64,000 nt of DNA from Gyrodactylus bullatarudis (Eukaryota > Platyhelminthes > Monogenea > Gyrodactylidea > Gyrodactylidae): the NCBI GenBank assembly GCA_012064415.1, contig SSNU01000095.1, forward strand, positions 391,180 through 455,179, in the 5' to 3' direction. The notes beneath the pieces are model-generated. The model made no database searches and had not been told where the DNA came from. It was given only the letters and a program-made list of their open reading frames with translations. This document shows, piece after piece, positions 39,901 through 47,544 of the stretch (its first letter is position 1; every line of letters begins with the position of its first letter). The position numbers and the translations under genes were made by a program.

Positions 39901-42900
39901 ATTAAATGTTATTCTTGAATGTGTCAACAATTCTGTCAAAAAAGAATACAACTGACAAAATTCATATACTAATTTTAGAGTTTGAATTCAATTCAAGGAT
40001 ATATTGATTGGTTAAACTTGAAGACTAAACAAAAATGTACATACAGTTGATGAGAGGAATGAAAAAATTCCCATTTTTAATGGGGATTGTATCAATTAAT
40101 ACCATGGCAACATGTAAAAAAATGATATGTCGACTTATCGTGCAACTTTTTCCCGATTATTTTACACATATTGTCTGGGAGGAAAATATATGTAATTTGT
40201 AGAATATATGCAGAATTATTTCCTTTTTTAATAAAGATTCACATACACCTCTTGTACAAAGGGATTGTAAATAAAATTAAGTTGTTGTTAATGTATGTTC
40301 AGATCAGATTCATTTACATGGGAGACAAAATTATAGGAAATTATTATAATTCAGTAACATCCGATTCATTACAAATAATTTATTCTGCATAAAATTTTGT
40401 GAAAAAATTGAGAAAAAAAAGTAGAACTACTAAAATTCTAATTTGCCAATTTGGAGAAACCAAGTGCACAGATATTTTTTATTAATTTTGAGTTATCTCA
40501 CATTTTTATTTACTCTTATACCTCATAGGGACTCGAACCAAAATTTCTCATTTGCTTAGAATGGTTCTTCATAAACTTTTATATTTTCATTTTTTTATTT
40601 GTGAATAAAGAATAGAATTTAACTTTTACTCAAGTAGTAAAAAAACATGCTATGTTTTGTTTTTTTAGATTATTTGCTAATTTTTTTATAATATTGAGGG
40701 AGAATGTCATTTGTTTTCAAAAATTTCCTATTTTACTGTTACCTCTAATAATAAGACTTTTTAAAACATAGGGACACAGAGAATATTGTTTCGTTGGCCA
40801 AAAAAAGCGAAAAGCTGATTTCAAATGATACCTAGTAAAATTTATGATGAATAAAAAATTGGCGGATGATGGTGTTTGTCTTGAGTAACTGGAAAAAGAT
40901 GATTATTATCAATCAGAGATGGAGATAATATTTTTCAAGTTTTTAAATTAATGTATTCTTAGTTCTTATACCTACTAAACACTTTACATCATTTAAACAT
41001 GTTCAATTGGAAAAATTCATCACATCAAGATGTAATCTTCAAAAACAAATCATGGAAATATATCAAATTTCACCCAATTCATAGAGAAGAAATTTTCTTA
41101 TTCACGATCCCAGTTTAGGAAAAAGTAAATTTTTCTTGGATAAAGAAACCAATTTTATTGTTCCATAAATTTCTAGTTAGAAAGAAAGTGAACCTTCTAG
41201 TGAAAAATAGTGCCTGTAAATTTGAAATATAGCCTGTTTGATTTCTTTAAAAACACTCGTTCTATGTACAAAAGAGCAATGTTATTTATCAAAATAAATT
41301 TTGGTTTTCACCACAACCTGTGAAAAAATTATTTTAATTTCAATATGACTTACATTGAATTGAAAAATAATAAATAAAGAATTTAAAATTATCATCGAAC
41401 CGCACAATTATAAAGTGCATTATTTTCTGTTTCCAATCAAACATGGTGTTACCAGCAATAATTTGATCTAACTTTGAATTTTTACTCGGCAATAAGACAT
41501 GGCCATAACGCTTGAAGGAATCTGACGGGGATATGGACATAAGAAATGGATCTTCGGTTTCGCCAATAATTAAGATCATATTGCATAAAGTGTCATAACT
41601 AGGAGATAAGTAAAAGTAACTTGAGTAACATATTATTATTCTTTCAACAGAATTTTTTCATTAGAGATAAAATCATTATTATTAATAGTATTAGTTACCA
41701 AGTATCTTAAATAAGAAATAACAAAACAAAATTGGCTTCTGTTTTAACAAATATCTAAAGCCTAGGAGACAACTTTATAGAAATGTAACAAAACCTTTTT
41801 TAATAATGATTGATAAATTTATCTTCTCTATAGTTTTGGGTTTAAGATCACAAGATTTTAATTTTGAATTATTATGAAGAAGAGCAATTTTAAATTTAAG
41901 AAATCACTACTGATTAGTAGTTTTTATACCAGTTATCAATCAAGTGTAGGAAAAACTGAGAGTTATATTTGAATGTTACAACACTAGCATATTTTTATTG
42001 GATTTTAGCTCAGGTCGGTCAGAAAAAGCCAAAGATGAAATAATCATATTAATAAGACCTAGTGTTCTCATTTTTGTTCGATTACGAAGGTAAGTTAAAA
42101 ATTGTAAATTTTTGAAAAATAAAACTCACTAAATATTTTCTATTGGTCCTTCAAATATTTTAACACAATCGAAAACGGCATTATTTTCATTCTTCACATC
42201 TATCATGTATAGCAACCCAGACTCACTGCCCACAGCTAACAGAGAATTTGTTTGGTTGCTAGCCAGACGATTTATCTAATGGTTTTGAATAAAAATTAAA
42301 AATGAATGATAAAGAGGAGAAAAAAATGTATTCTCGTCACTCACTGAGTCGTTGAATTTGCAGGAAAAAAATAGTTTATCGTCAAGCATGTCCCATACAT
42401 TTACTCGTCCAATTGTATTACAGGTCTTTAATTAGAGAGAACAAAGTTGAATAACCCTTCAGCCAATTAAATAACCATAAAAAGGGAATGTTTTGTGTAT
42501 ACTTTCTCATCGTGATAGAGAAATTTCAATTGATAAAATTTCCAGGTTATACACGAATAATGCAGAAAAATTCAAAATGCTATTACAAGACGATATTGAA
42601 TGAGTTGAATATATGGATAAAAAGGTAGGTAACCTTCTTCAAATTGATTTCTAATTTTCAGATTACAAAATGATGAACAAGCTGAAGAGCTCAAAGATCT
42701 TTTGTTTCGTATAAAATTTTGCATTCTTCGCCTGAAAGAGGAGAAACAAGAAATTTGTGTATTCTGTCGAAATAATAACAAGCCACAGGAAATTTATACA
42801 AGTCATCGTCTAAAGGATGATCATGGAAAGGTTGTTTGTCCCTTTTTGAGAGACCTCAAATGTCCTTATTGTGAGATGACCGGTGATTATGCTCATACCG

Positions 42901-44583
42901 TAAAATATTGTCCGTTCATCAAGAATCAAATAAATTATCTCTGACTCTGTTTATTTTTGTGTAATAAATACAAATGATAGCCTTTCTTCAAATAAACATT
43001 CCACTTCTATTTACACTGAGAAGAAAAATCTCCAAAAAATGGTATGCTAAAAGATTTCATAATACAACCTGATTTTGGTTAAAACCTCATTCTACCTGCA
43101 TTAAAAGTGTACGATTTCATCGTAATTTAAAACAATCTTGATGAAAGCAATGAAATCAACCTCTGTTCCTAGCCCCAGAATCAGATAATAAGTTAATGTG
43201 TAATTAATAATTAGCCAAATCAAAAGTGTAAGACTAGAAGAAAATTTTTGAATAAGAAACCATGAATGGATCGACACTTTAAAATAGGCAAAAAACCAAA
43301 ATTAAAGACTAATCCAGTGAAAAATAAGAGCAAAATAAATTTAAACTCACAGCTAAATAATACTTTTGATCAAAAAAGGTACAGACAAAATCTTGAATTT
43401 CATTGACCTCTAGGTTCATGCTGGCCGTTAGGGAATAATTTGAAAATGTATCATCTTTCCTCTCATACAGTTTGAAATTGCCGGAGGAACTTATAGTTAT
43501 TGAATCAGAAAATGAAACGTTGAAAAAAAATTTTAAGGACTGATCAAAATCGGTGAGCCTGGTAAGGTTTATTTTTAAAAGTTTCTCATCAAAAGAAAGA
43601 CAGAAGACATGAAGCTTTTCAGTGGTGACAATTAAACCATTTGGAATATAGGTGAGAGATTTGATTTTATTCAGATAGATTTCATCTAGTGTGGTAACAT
43701 CATCACTGGAGTATTTTTCGAGGATAGATTGGCATTTTTTGGTCTCAAAATCAACAATTAGAATCTTGTAGTCATCTGTAGCTAGATAAATCGATTTATT
43801 CTCAGACCAAACCATGTCAATCACTTGATAATTTGGATTAGTATTGGTTATATCTGAGAAGTAATCAAATTCATCCCTCGATAATTGAGATGTAATGAGC
43901 ATTTCCTCTAGGATATCTTCCGTTATCTAAATATTCCATTTAATGACGTGGTTACTTGCAAGTAGATGGATAATAAAACTCACATTTTCACAGGGCATCT
44001 TTTTAGACTTTGAATCACAGTAGATAACAAGATAATCATTGATTTCTTCGATTGTGAAATAATGTAAATACAAGGAGGAATACCCAAAAATAATTGATGA
44101 GTCAGTAGGACAAAATTCGAGATTTTCAATAAAGCAGTTATTCAACTGGATTCGACCGATTTGAACGCGCTTTTCGAAATTCCATATTATTAGCTCATTT
44201 TTAGGGTATTCTGTCAAAACTAAGATTCTGTTGTCATAGGAAAATCTAATTTTTGAACATTGGTATGAATAAGAGTTGATATTTCCAATCAATTTAGAAT
44301 AGTGCTTATAAAAAGTAATTTTCGGATCATAGCAACAAGTTTCAGCAAGAGCGTAAATAAGACCTGTTGGATGGACACTCAATATAACTTTGTTGAGTGT
44401 TTTTAGAATAACTGATTCTAGTAGCTTTAGTTGTAAGTTATAAAATTTTATGTGATAGCCTTGCTTAACTAGGATATTACTTAGTCCATAGAAATGAATT
44501 TCATCAATTTCAACACCTTTTTGGTATCTTTAAGCTTAGTTAAGAAGATAAATTTACTTTAAATCGCTGGATGCAAAACTCAT
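18999..44583 (-). CDS. CFAP43: Cilia- and flagella-associated protein 43 (WD40 plus coiled coil), 23 exons
   Basis: Exons in transcript order: 44583-44558, 44527-43984, 43926-43351, 42425-42345, 42275-42130, 41598-41354, 39305-39082, 37771-37439, 37388-37360, 37267-36994, 36355-36230, 36023-35769, 35347-35287, 35199-35108, 34245-34006, 33588-33373, 32986-32753, 32265-32096, 31687-31357, 28660-28359, 26202-26112, 22233-22086, 19135-18999. All joins keep phase and give about 1626 residues, close to vertebrate CFAP43 (about 1665). The N-terminal half is WD40-like (LSVHPTGLIYALAE; ELIIWNFEK). The rest is coiled coil with family landmarks: LSEHERIDEKEFDLD, IPKFLTVKH before a DEEFKEY segment, SYRKRPP, IIKQGRIEM, HILEWELSERE, and a C-terminal IKTLREELKRLK. 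CFAP43 acts with CFAP44 as the axonemal tether of inner dynein arms. The joins of exons 8/9 (weak GTTATT donor) and 15/16 are the least certain. Intron 7 uses a GC donor. Exon calls rest on splice sites and remembered family features, not on an alignment. Confidence 0.88.
19190..19740 (+). pseudogene. Decayed non-LTR retrotransposon reverse transcriptase
   Basis: At about 19203 the plus strand reads PGVPQGSIIG, the conserved reverse-transcriptase motif 4, followed by broken frames and a readable stretch at 19398-19607 ending in LFKSIILPYQDYGFE, typical of the post-RT region of LINEs. Several frameshifts and stops separate the pieces. It lies in CFAP43 intron 22, antisense to that gene, and is interrupted downstream by the Tc1 element. 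Confidence 0.65.
19761..21302 (-). mobile_element. Tc1-family transposon with long IR/DR ends
   Basis: The element lies between TATA-rich ends (GATATATAGTGG on the left, CCACTATATATG on the right), consistent with a TA target site. The terminal inverted repeats are about 215 bp (19761-19975 and 21087-21302) and nearly identical. Each contains two copies of the same direct repeat, TAATATGTGAAACACT or close to it, at the outer and inner ends. This is the IR/DR arrangement known from Sleeping Beauty-like Tc1 elements, where the transposase binds both copies. It is inserted in CFAP43 intron 22, on the same strand as the gene. Confidence 0.85.
19979..20919 (-). pseudogene. Tc1 transposase (DD34E) with one frameshift
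   Basis: The N-terminal part (20919 to about 20665) has a paired-type helix-turn-helix (ISNREIARRFECSPATITRI) and a second DNA-binding half with a GRKPK linker. The catalytic part continues in another frame (about 20665-19979) with D in VIFTDEKRFN, D in QQDNAPCH and E in NPIENLW. The second D and the E are separated by 34 residues, the DD34E spacing of Tc1. The two halves are broken by one indel in a T8 run near 20665, which on this strand is an A run. Apart from that the coding region looks intact and would total about 330 residues, normal for Tc1. I call it a recently inactivated copy. Confidence 0.85.
23048..23360. repeat. Partial copy of the hAT-like MITE at 13061
   Basis: It starts AAGGGCCACAGATTTTACAT and then follows the 13061 element with substitutions (AAAACGTAG, CAAAAACTAA, TTTTTAGCAC...TTTTTACAT). 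The right end is missing. It lies in CFAP43 intron 21. Confidence 0.55.
24051..24645. mobile_element. Non-autonomous hAT-like element, 595 bp, with perfect 8-bp target duplication
   Basis: The ends are TAGGGCGACCA and TGGTCGCCCTA, exact inverses. The flanks are GTGATTAC at 24043-24050 and GTGATTAC at 24646-24653, a perfect 8-bp duplication. Inside, AAAAAAGGCAA-type units recur many times near both ends, in the same orientation on the plus strand, so the interior is a degenerate array of a GGCA-(A)n motif. A lysine-rich open frame inside (24333-24581) comes from these A runs and is not a gene. It sits in CFAP43 intron 21. Confidence 0.75.
25249..25800. repeat. Repeat region with 55-60 bp inverted arms
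   Basis: A left arm at about 25519-25577 (CTTCGAAGCAGTTAAGTGAT onward) is matched by its inverse at about 25720-25777, with only a few mismatches over nearly 60 bp. Upstream, 25249 reads TTTAACCCTATCGGTGCCGA, resembling a piggyBac end. The 25276-25350 stretch (TTGACATGAAGATGAGAATT) recurs in diverged form at 34700, partly in inverted orientation near 35010, and more distantly at 63634. I infer an interspersed non-autonomous element family without coding capacity. Confidence 0.5.
27109..27277 (-). repeat. Pseudo-LTR, left (minus orientation)
   Basis: This copy has the same orientation as the Penelope coding region and lies downstream of its stop codon, as a 3' pseudo-LTR should. It is the exact inverse of 27990-28158 and contains a hammerhead-like fold at 27162-27217. 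Confidence 0.75.
27162..27217 (-). ncRNA. Hammerhead-like ribozyme motif in the Penelope pseudo-LTR (left)
   Basis: On the minus strand the order is: stem I strand GTCGTACCA, core CTGAAGA plus one extra A, stem II GGCG-T-GTGA / TCAC-CGTC around AGACAA, core GAAA, a minimal stem III CG, then the stem I return TGGATGAC, which pairs with the first strand leaving one bulged A. Penelope elements are known to carry hammerheads with a tiny stem III. The extra A between core and stem II departs from the consensus, so activity is doubtful. Confidence 0.5.
27373..28059 (-). pseudogene. Penelope-like C-terminal fragment with GIY-YIG endonuclease
   Basis: The open 228-codon frame is only the C-terminal end of a Penelope protein; the reverse transcriptase is missing. 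The GIY-YIG nuclease is clear: GIYKLKCSC then KSYIGQTGRNFRTRIKEH, with the conserved Y, R and H, and a downstream glutamate region (LIHEALEIGNND) that matches the usual E of this family. The frame runs into the right inverted repeat at its start, so the first 20-odd residues come from the inverted pseudo-LTR, not from the original protein. This shows that the element was truncated and rejoined at 27989/27990. The endonuclease would cut target DNA during insertion. Confidence 0.8.
27990..28158 (+). repeat. Pseudo-LTR, right (inverted copy)
   Basis: Exact inverse of 27109-27277. It abuts the truncated Penelope coding segment at 27989, giving a head-to-tail inverted structure typical of Penelope insertions. 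Confidence 0.75.
28050..28105 (+). ncRNA. Hammerhead-like ribozyme motif in the Penelope pseudo-LTR (right)
   Basis: Same 56-nt motif as 27162-27217, here on the plus strand: GTCGTACCA, CTGAAGA(A), bulged stem II, GAAA, CGTT, TGGATGAC. Identical in sequence to the left copy. Confidence 0.5.
28212..28306. repeat. Foldback MITE-like element, copy B (about 95 bp)
   Basis: The ends are a 23-25 bp inverted pair, TAAAAGTAGATTTAATTGGA at 28215 and its inverse ending at 28305. The centre has AAAGCCTCT as in copy A at 10914-11090. It is in CFAP43 intron 20, 53 bp from exon 20. Confidence 0.6.
28838..30538 (-). pseudogene. Truncated non-LTR retrotransposon reverse transcriptase
   Basis: The frame 30538-29582 has RT motifs FRPISLQS, DPNQHGFCKGKSCETNL and VVVYIDLSKA. 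After a stop at 29582 it continues with SGVPQGSRVGPLLFNIVFAD (about 29520-29460) and YADDFK (about 29430-29400), the catalytic box. Further broken frames lead to 28902 and the element ends in an (AAT)n tail at 28846-28862, a common LINE 3' end on this orientation. The 5' endonuclease part is missing. It resembles the fragment at 59700-60595 (same GPLLFNI-FAD run), so both are probably one jockey/CR1-like family. Confidence 0.8.
30650..30906 (+). pseudogene. piggyBac transposase C-terminal fragment
   Basis: The frame reads KSFYNSTKGGVDTLDQLIGN then RPTRRWPLALFWNVLDIAAYNAFVL, the conserved block around the third catalytic aspartate (GGVD) of piggyBac transposases. Upstream residues (VVLLSSLHQEVDD) match the preceding strand. 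It stops at 30906 and the cysteine-rich C-terminal part is degraded. The N-terminal two thirds are absent. Confidence 0.8.
39306..41353 (-). other. CFAP43 intron 6 (2 kb), no other feature
   Basis: The sequence is AT-rich. The open frames 39252-39446 and 40171-40392 lack phase-compatible splice joins or domain content. No nested gene or clear transposon is seen. The acceptor at 39306 is a good TTCTTTTTCAG. Confidence 0.45.
42560..42944 (+). CDS. nanos: Nanos, two exons, nested antisense in CFAP43 intron 3
   Basis: Exon 1 is 42560-42624 (ATG start) and exon 2 is 42662-42944, separated by a 37-nt intron (donor GTAGGT, acceptor TTTTCAG). The protein has 115 residues. The tandem CCHC zinc fingers are complete and canonically spaced: C54, C57, H70, C81 and C89, C92, H100, C105 (CVFCRNNN; TSHRLKD; CPYCEMTGDYAHTVKYCP). 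Nanos binds RNA with Pumilio and represses translation in germ cells and stem cells. The N-terminal part is only about 50 residues, shorter than in most animals. I chose the first ATG because it is in phase with exon 2 and no upstream in-frame ATG is open. An AATAAA follows at 42963. The gene lies wholly within the intron 42426-43350 of CFAP43, on the opposite strand. Confidence 0.9.
42963..42968 (+). terminator. AATAAA polyadenylation signal of nanos
   Basis: AATAAA begins 19 bases after the nanos stop codon, within CFAP43 intron 3. Confidence 0.6.
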
Positions 44584-44730
44584 TTGTAATTTATGGAATT
44601 TTAAATTTTAAAATGAGTCAAATTCAATTTGTCAAATTGTGATTCGAATTAAGACCATAAACGACGAGAAAATTTATATCCAATAAAACTAGATTTGTTT
44701 GACTAATCTAGTTTTTCAAAAAAAATTTAA
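44584..44730. promoter_or_regulatory. Shared promoter region between CFAP43 and the TMEM50 gene
   Basis: Only 147 bases separate the two divergent start codons (44583 minus, 44731 plus), so both promoters and both leaders must lie here or overlap the genes. A short inverted pair CTAGAT...ATCTAG is present at about 44688-44710. I looked for an RFX X-box expected for a ciliary gene and did not find a good match. Confidence 0.5.
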
Positions 44731-45150
44731 ATGGAGAATAAAAGGAACAAATTTGCTGCTATTATTTCAGGCATGCTATTTGCTGTTGGAATGTGGTTGT
44801 GTATAGATATTGCTGTCGGTTTTCCAGACTTTCCAAGAAGATACTTCACGATAACAGCTTTCGCAATTCTTGCATTTTTCATAATAAATTTTATTTCAAA
44901 TGAAAGTTTATCGGATAGTAGTTACGATGGAGGATGTAATTCTAAAGTTGCTATCTTTATTCTATTTTTCGGCTTTGCTATGACATTTTCAACAATTATT
45001 GCTTCAATATGGATACTGGTTTCCGATATTACCACAAACGACAAGCAAAATCTTCATCCATGTTTGAGTCTTCTTGGTCATATAATATTGTTCGCTCTAT
45101 CTGGACTTGTTTACAGATTTGCAAGAGGACAGCCTGAATCTTATTGGTAA
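44731..45150 (+). CDS. TMEM50: TMEM50 family membrane protein
   Basis: A single-exon frame of 139 codons with four hydrophobic segments (about residues 8-30, 38-56, 71-93 and 109-125). Diagnostic stretches are KFAAIISGMLFAVGMWLCID, an ISNES/SYDGGC loop, and a C-terminal LSGLVYRFARGQPESYW, matching the conserved F(G/A)R end of TMEM50A/B. Family members are about 158 residues; this start lacks the usual 18 N-terminal residues with the two cysteines, either real or due to an unseen short first exon. TMEM50 proteins reside in ER/Golgi membranes and their function is poorly known. The gene is head to head with CFAP43. Confidence 0.88.
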   Translation: MENKRNKFAAIISGMLFAVGMWLCIDIAVGFPDFPRRYFTITAFAILAFFIINFISNESLSDSSYDGGCNSKVAIFILFFGFAMTFSTIIASIWILVSDITTNDKQNLHPCLSLLGHIILFALSGLVYRFARGQPESYW

Positions 45151-46005
45151 ACAATCAAACATTTTTTTAGAATCTCGTGCTCTAAAGAAATCGAATGATT
45201 CTTTTAAAAAAGCATTATTTATATCTTAATTTGTCATTTTATTTGAAATATACGCTCGATTATATTTTCCGTTACTAAAAAAATTAATTTATTACAGTTT
45301 AGCAGTTCTCATCTGATTCAGAATCTGAATTTCAGACTTTGAAATTAAGACTTAAAAGTTTCAGCCTGAAGCTTTCAACTTGAAACCATTGTAAAAATAG
45401 GTTAAAATCAATCTTTACTCTCTTTCACGAGAGAATATGAATGCTGTTATTTTCTATTTATTAGTAACCAAACTGATTAAATTAACGTATTAGTCATTAA
45501 TCTTATATCCATTCAAATTATAAGTAATTCGTAGTTTATTACTAATACATATATATACATATTATATATATATTATATTACTAGGGCCTTGTAGATTATT
45601 AGACTCAGGGACCTATTTCTCGAGAAAAATATAATATACAATATTTACCAATTATGAATTTCAACTGAAATAATATCTGATATTCAGTGCGAATGTGTTA
45701 AAAAGGGGGCAATTTACTTTTTAATGGCAAAATTTTCTTGGTTATGAGAATTTCTGATTCAAAAGAAGATAGGATGATGTCCGTTAATTCATATTGAAAT
45801 TATATCATATCCAGATTCCAGAATAGCAAAATTACCTACTTAATAATCAAAGCGGAGTTTAAGGAAAAATAAATGAGTCCAATGAATAATTCATTATGAA
45901 TTTAAAAAATATGATTTGGTGTAAATAAACGAAAATTAGATTAGAAAATTTAGACTATAAGTAATTTTTTATAATCAAGACGCACGACTGGAATAAGAGC
46001 CAACT
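45151..46005. other. Intergenic, with a TA-rich microsatellite and a repeat end
   Basis: A TATATA-rich tract lies at about 45546-45580. It is followed by TACTAGGGCCTTGTAG, which resembles starts of repeats near 1517, 13603 and 38317 (TAGRGCCTCA-like). No gene is seen. Confidence 0.4.
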
Positions 46006-46668
46006 ATGGACATGCTCAGTTCAACTGAAGTTATCTTGAAACATTACTTTAAAAAGGGTTTAGAACCTCGGAAATGCTACAAGGAAATTACTAAAGTCGA
46101 AGGACAAGGATCTATCAAGATTACTACAATCAAAGAATATTACAGGAAATTCAAGCGAGAATTTCTCAAGCCCAAAACGAAAGCTGATGGCATATCCAAG
46201 TGTCAAATCACGGAATTAATCCAAGATGTTTGCAATAATCGCATGATAACAATGACTGAACTTAAGGATAAATTCAAACTTTCCCCAGATTTACTTGAAA
46301 AAACTCTAAGCGATAATGGATATCGATTCTATCGTAATACATGGATTAGAGTTCATACAATGAAAGAAGATCCAATTGATATAAGTTCCTCTTCTGATTC
46401 GGAGCAGTCTATCGATTCAATCGCAATAGATAAGGACTTTTCAAAGTTCTACCAAGACTACAACTTGGAATCCTTCAGAGACTGTGATTTCAGTGATATT
46501 CAGATTATTGACCTGGACCCATATTTAAATGCTAAAGACGAAGAAAGTGCGAGGAACAAAAGAAAAAGAAAGTCAGAAGAAGATATTGACCGAATACCGG
46601 TTAGAAAATCGAAAAGAATATCTAAATTGCTTCCTCGGCATTATGAAAATTATCTGGTGTATTCTTGA
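46006..46668 (+). CDS. Protein with mariner-type (HTH_48-like) N-terminal helix-turn-helix
   Basis: An intact 220-codon frame with a good ATG and a downstream AATAAA at 46764. Residues 8-50 (EVILKHYFKKGLEPRKCYKE then VEGQGSIKITTIKEYYRKFK) resemble the Mos1/SETMAR-type HTH that opens mariner transposases and some domesticated proteins. A second helical unit follows at about 64-105 (CQITELIQDVCNNRMITMTE, then LLEKTLSDNGYRFYR), like the second half of a bipartite DNA-binding domain. There is no catalytic DDE/D domain. Instead there is an acidic serine patch (ISSSSDSEQSIDS) and a basic RNKRKRKSE / VRKSKR tail that looks like a nuclear signal. The best guess is a domesticated DNA-binding domain acting in the nucleus. 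No transposon ends are seen nearby. Confidence 0.6.
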   Translation: MDMLSSTEVILKHYFKKGLEPRKCYKEITKVEGQGSIKITTIKEYYRKFKREFLKPKTKADGISKCQITELIQDVCNNRMITMTELKDKFKLSPDLLEKTLSDNGYRFYRNTWIRVHTMKEDPIDISSSSDSEQSIDSIAIDKDFSKFYQDYNLESFRDCDFSDIQIIDLDPYLNAKDEESARNKRKRKSEEDIDRIPVRKSKRISKLLPRHYENYLVYS

Positions 46669-47227
46669 AGAGAATGACTCTGACTCAGCATTTGTCAACA
46701 GATTGATCCTTGAAACCTTTCCTTTCATAACAAGCGTTAACTATTTTTTTCATTTTTGATATTAATAAAAAAATTTTCCTTGAAATATTATTTTATAGTT
46801 TGTCCTGATTGCAAAATTTTATAGAACTTTTGGGTCATTACACTGTTGAAAAATGGGTTCATGTAAATTTCAAATCTTCACCCAAGAGAAAAAATAAAAA
46901 CAATGTCCCTCAGAGTAGTTCTTTGAAAAACTATGAATAGCCGACAATTTTCTGAATATTAACTCAGACTTAAAACCTTAGTCCCAACTAGCATTCAATA
47001 CGCTGATTACGAAACTTGAGTTATTTTAACGCAATTATTTTTAGTTCAGGGATTATAGATCAGAAATTGGGTCGTTTTTTGATCAAAAAATAGGTTATCT
47101 TTGAACCTTTAGTAATTCAAGGAATTTTATATTTGAATTCTACAAGTATGTGTTAAACAAAATTTATATTTTTGAAAAAAATTAACTTTCTGAATAAGCA
47201 CAAAGTAGAAATTACATTGTTTTTAGA
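46669..47227. other. 3' flank of the HTH gene and intergenic DNA
   Basis: Contains an AATAAA at 46764-46769 that can serve the upstream gene. No other feature is seen before the palindromic repeat. Confidence 0.4.
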
Positions 47228-47383
47228 CATTAAACCTACTAGCTAAGTGTGGTCACTGGTTGTTACTATATCCTTGTGAATCTAACTTGATGGAGATTGT
47301 CTTCTCACACCTAGATGTTAGAGTTCGGATAAGCAAGTGTCAATTCCATAAGAGAGTCAAGAAATATTCAACTCACGGTGGCA

Positions 47384-47426
47384 GATGTATACGCGTTTCG
47401 TCCTTATTAGGACTCCTCAGTACACC
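47384..47426 (-). ncRNA. Hammerhead ribozyme, minus-strand copy
   Basis: On the minus strand: stem I GGTGTA, core CTGAGGA, stem II GTCC-TAATAA-GGAC, core GAA, minimal stem III ACGCGT, cleavage-site A, and return strand TACATC (six pairs with stem I, one of them G-T). All consensus core positions are met (CTGANGA and GAAA). Cleavage is predicted after the A at 47390, preceded by GT. The very short stem III is typical of animal SINE and Penelope hammerheads, which tend to act as dimers. Confidence 0.85.
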
Positions 47427-47430
47427 ATAG

Positions 47431-47497
47431 CCTGTCTTCACCGTTGTGAGGCAACGCTTCTAACCACTAGGCCAGAACCCCCGTTCGTCTCCTATCA
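47431..47497 (-). other. tRNA-like head with pol III A-box match
   Basis: The minus strand reads TGGCCTAGTGGTTAGAAGCG followed by TTGCCTCACAACGG. The first part matches a pol III A box and D-arm (TRGCNNAGTGG); the second has a 4-bp stem with a CAC-bearing seven-base loop, similar to a tRNA-Val(CAC) anticodon arm. No clear B box (GGTTCRANNCC) is found after it, so it is tRNA-derived but not a functional tRNA gene. Confidence 0.6.
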
Positions 47498-47501
47498 CTA
47501 T

Positions 47502-47544
47502 GGTGTACTGAGGAGTCCTAATAAGGACGAAACGCGTATACATC
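47502..47544 (+). ncRNA. Hammerhead ribozyme, plus-strand copy
   Basis: Identical in all 43 nt to the minus-strand copy: GGTGTA, CTGAGGA (47508-47514), GTCC/GGAC stem II (47515-47528), GAA (47529-47531), ACGCGT (47532-47537), A at 47538 as cleavage site, TACATC (47539-47544). All core positions agree with the hammerhead consensus. Confidence 0.85.

Noticed and set aside
40171..40392. 73-codon plus-strand frame as a nested gene in CFAP43 intron 6
   Set aside because: Low-complexity Ile/Tyr-rich product with no start context, homology or partner exon.
44584..44730. RFX X-box in the CFAP43 promoter
   Set aside because: No adequate match to the paired GTNRCC/RGYAAC half-sites was found.
47431..47497. 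Genuine tRNA-Val gene
   Set aside because: Acceptor stem and T-arm/B box are missing; only the D-arm and anticodon-arm part resembles a tRNA.
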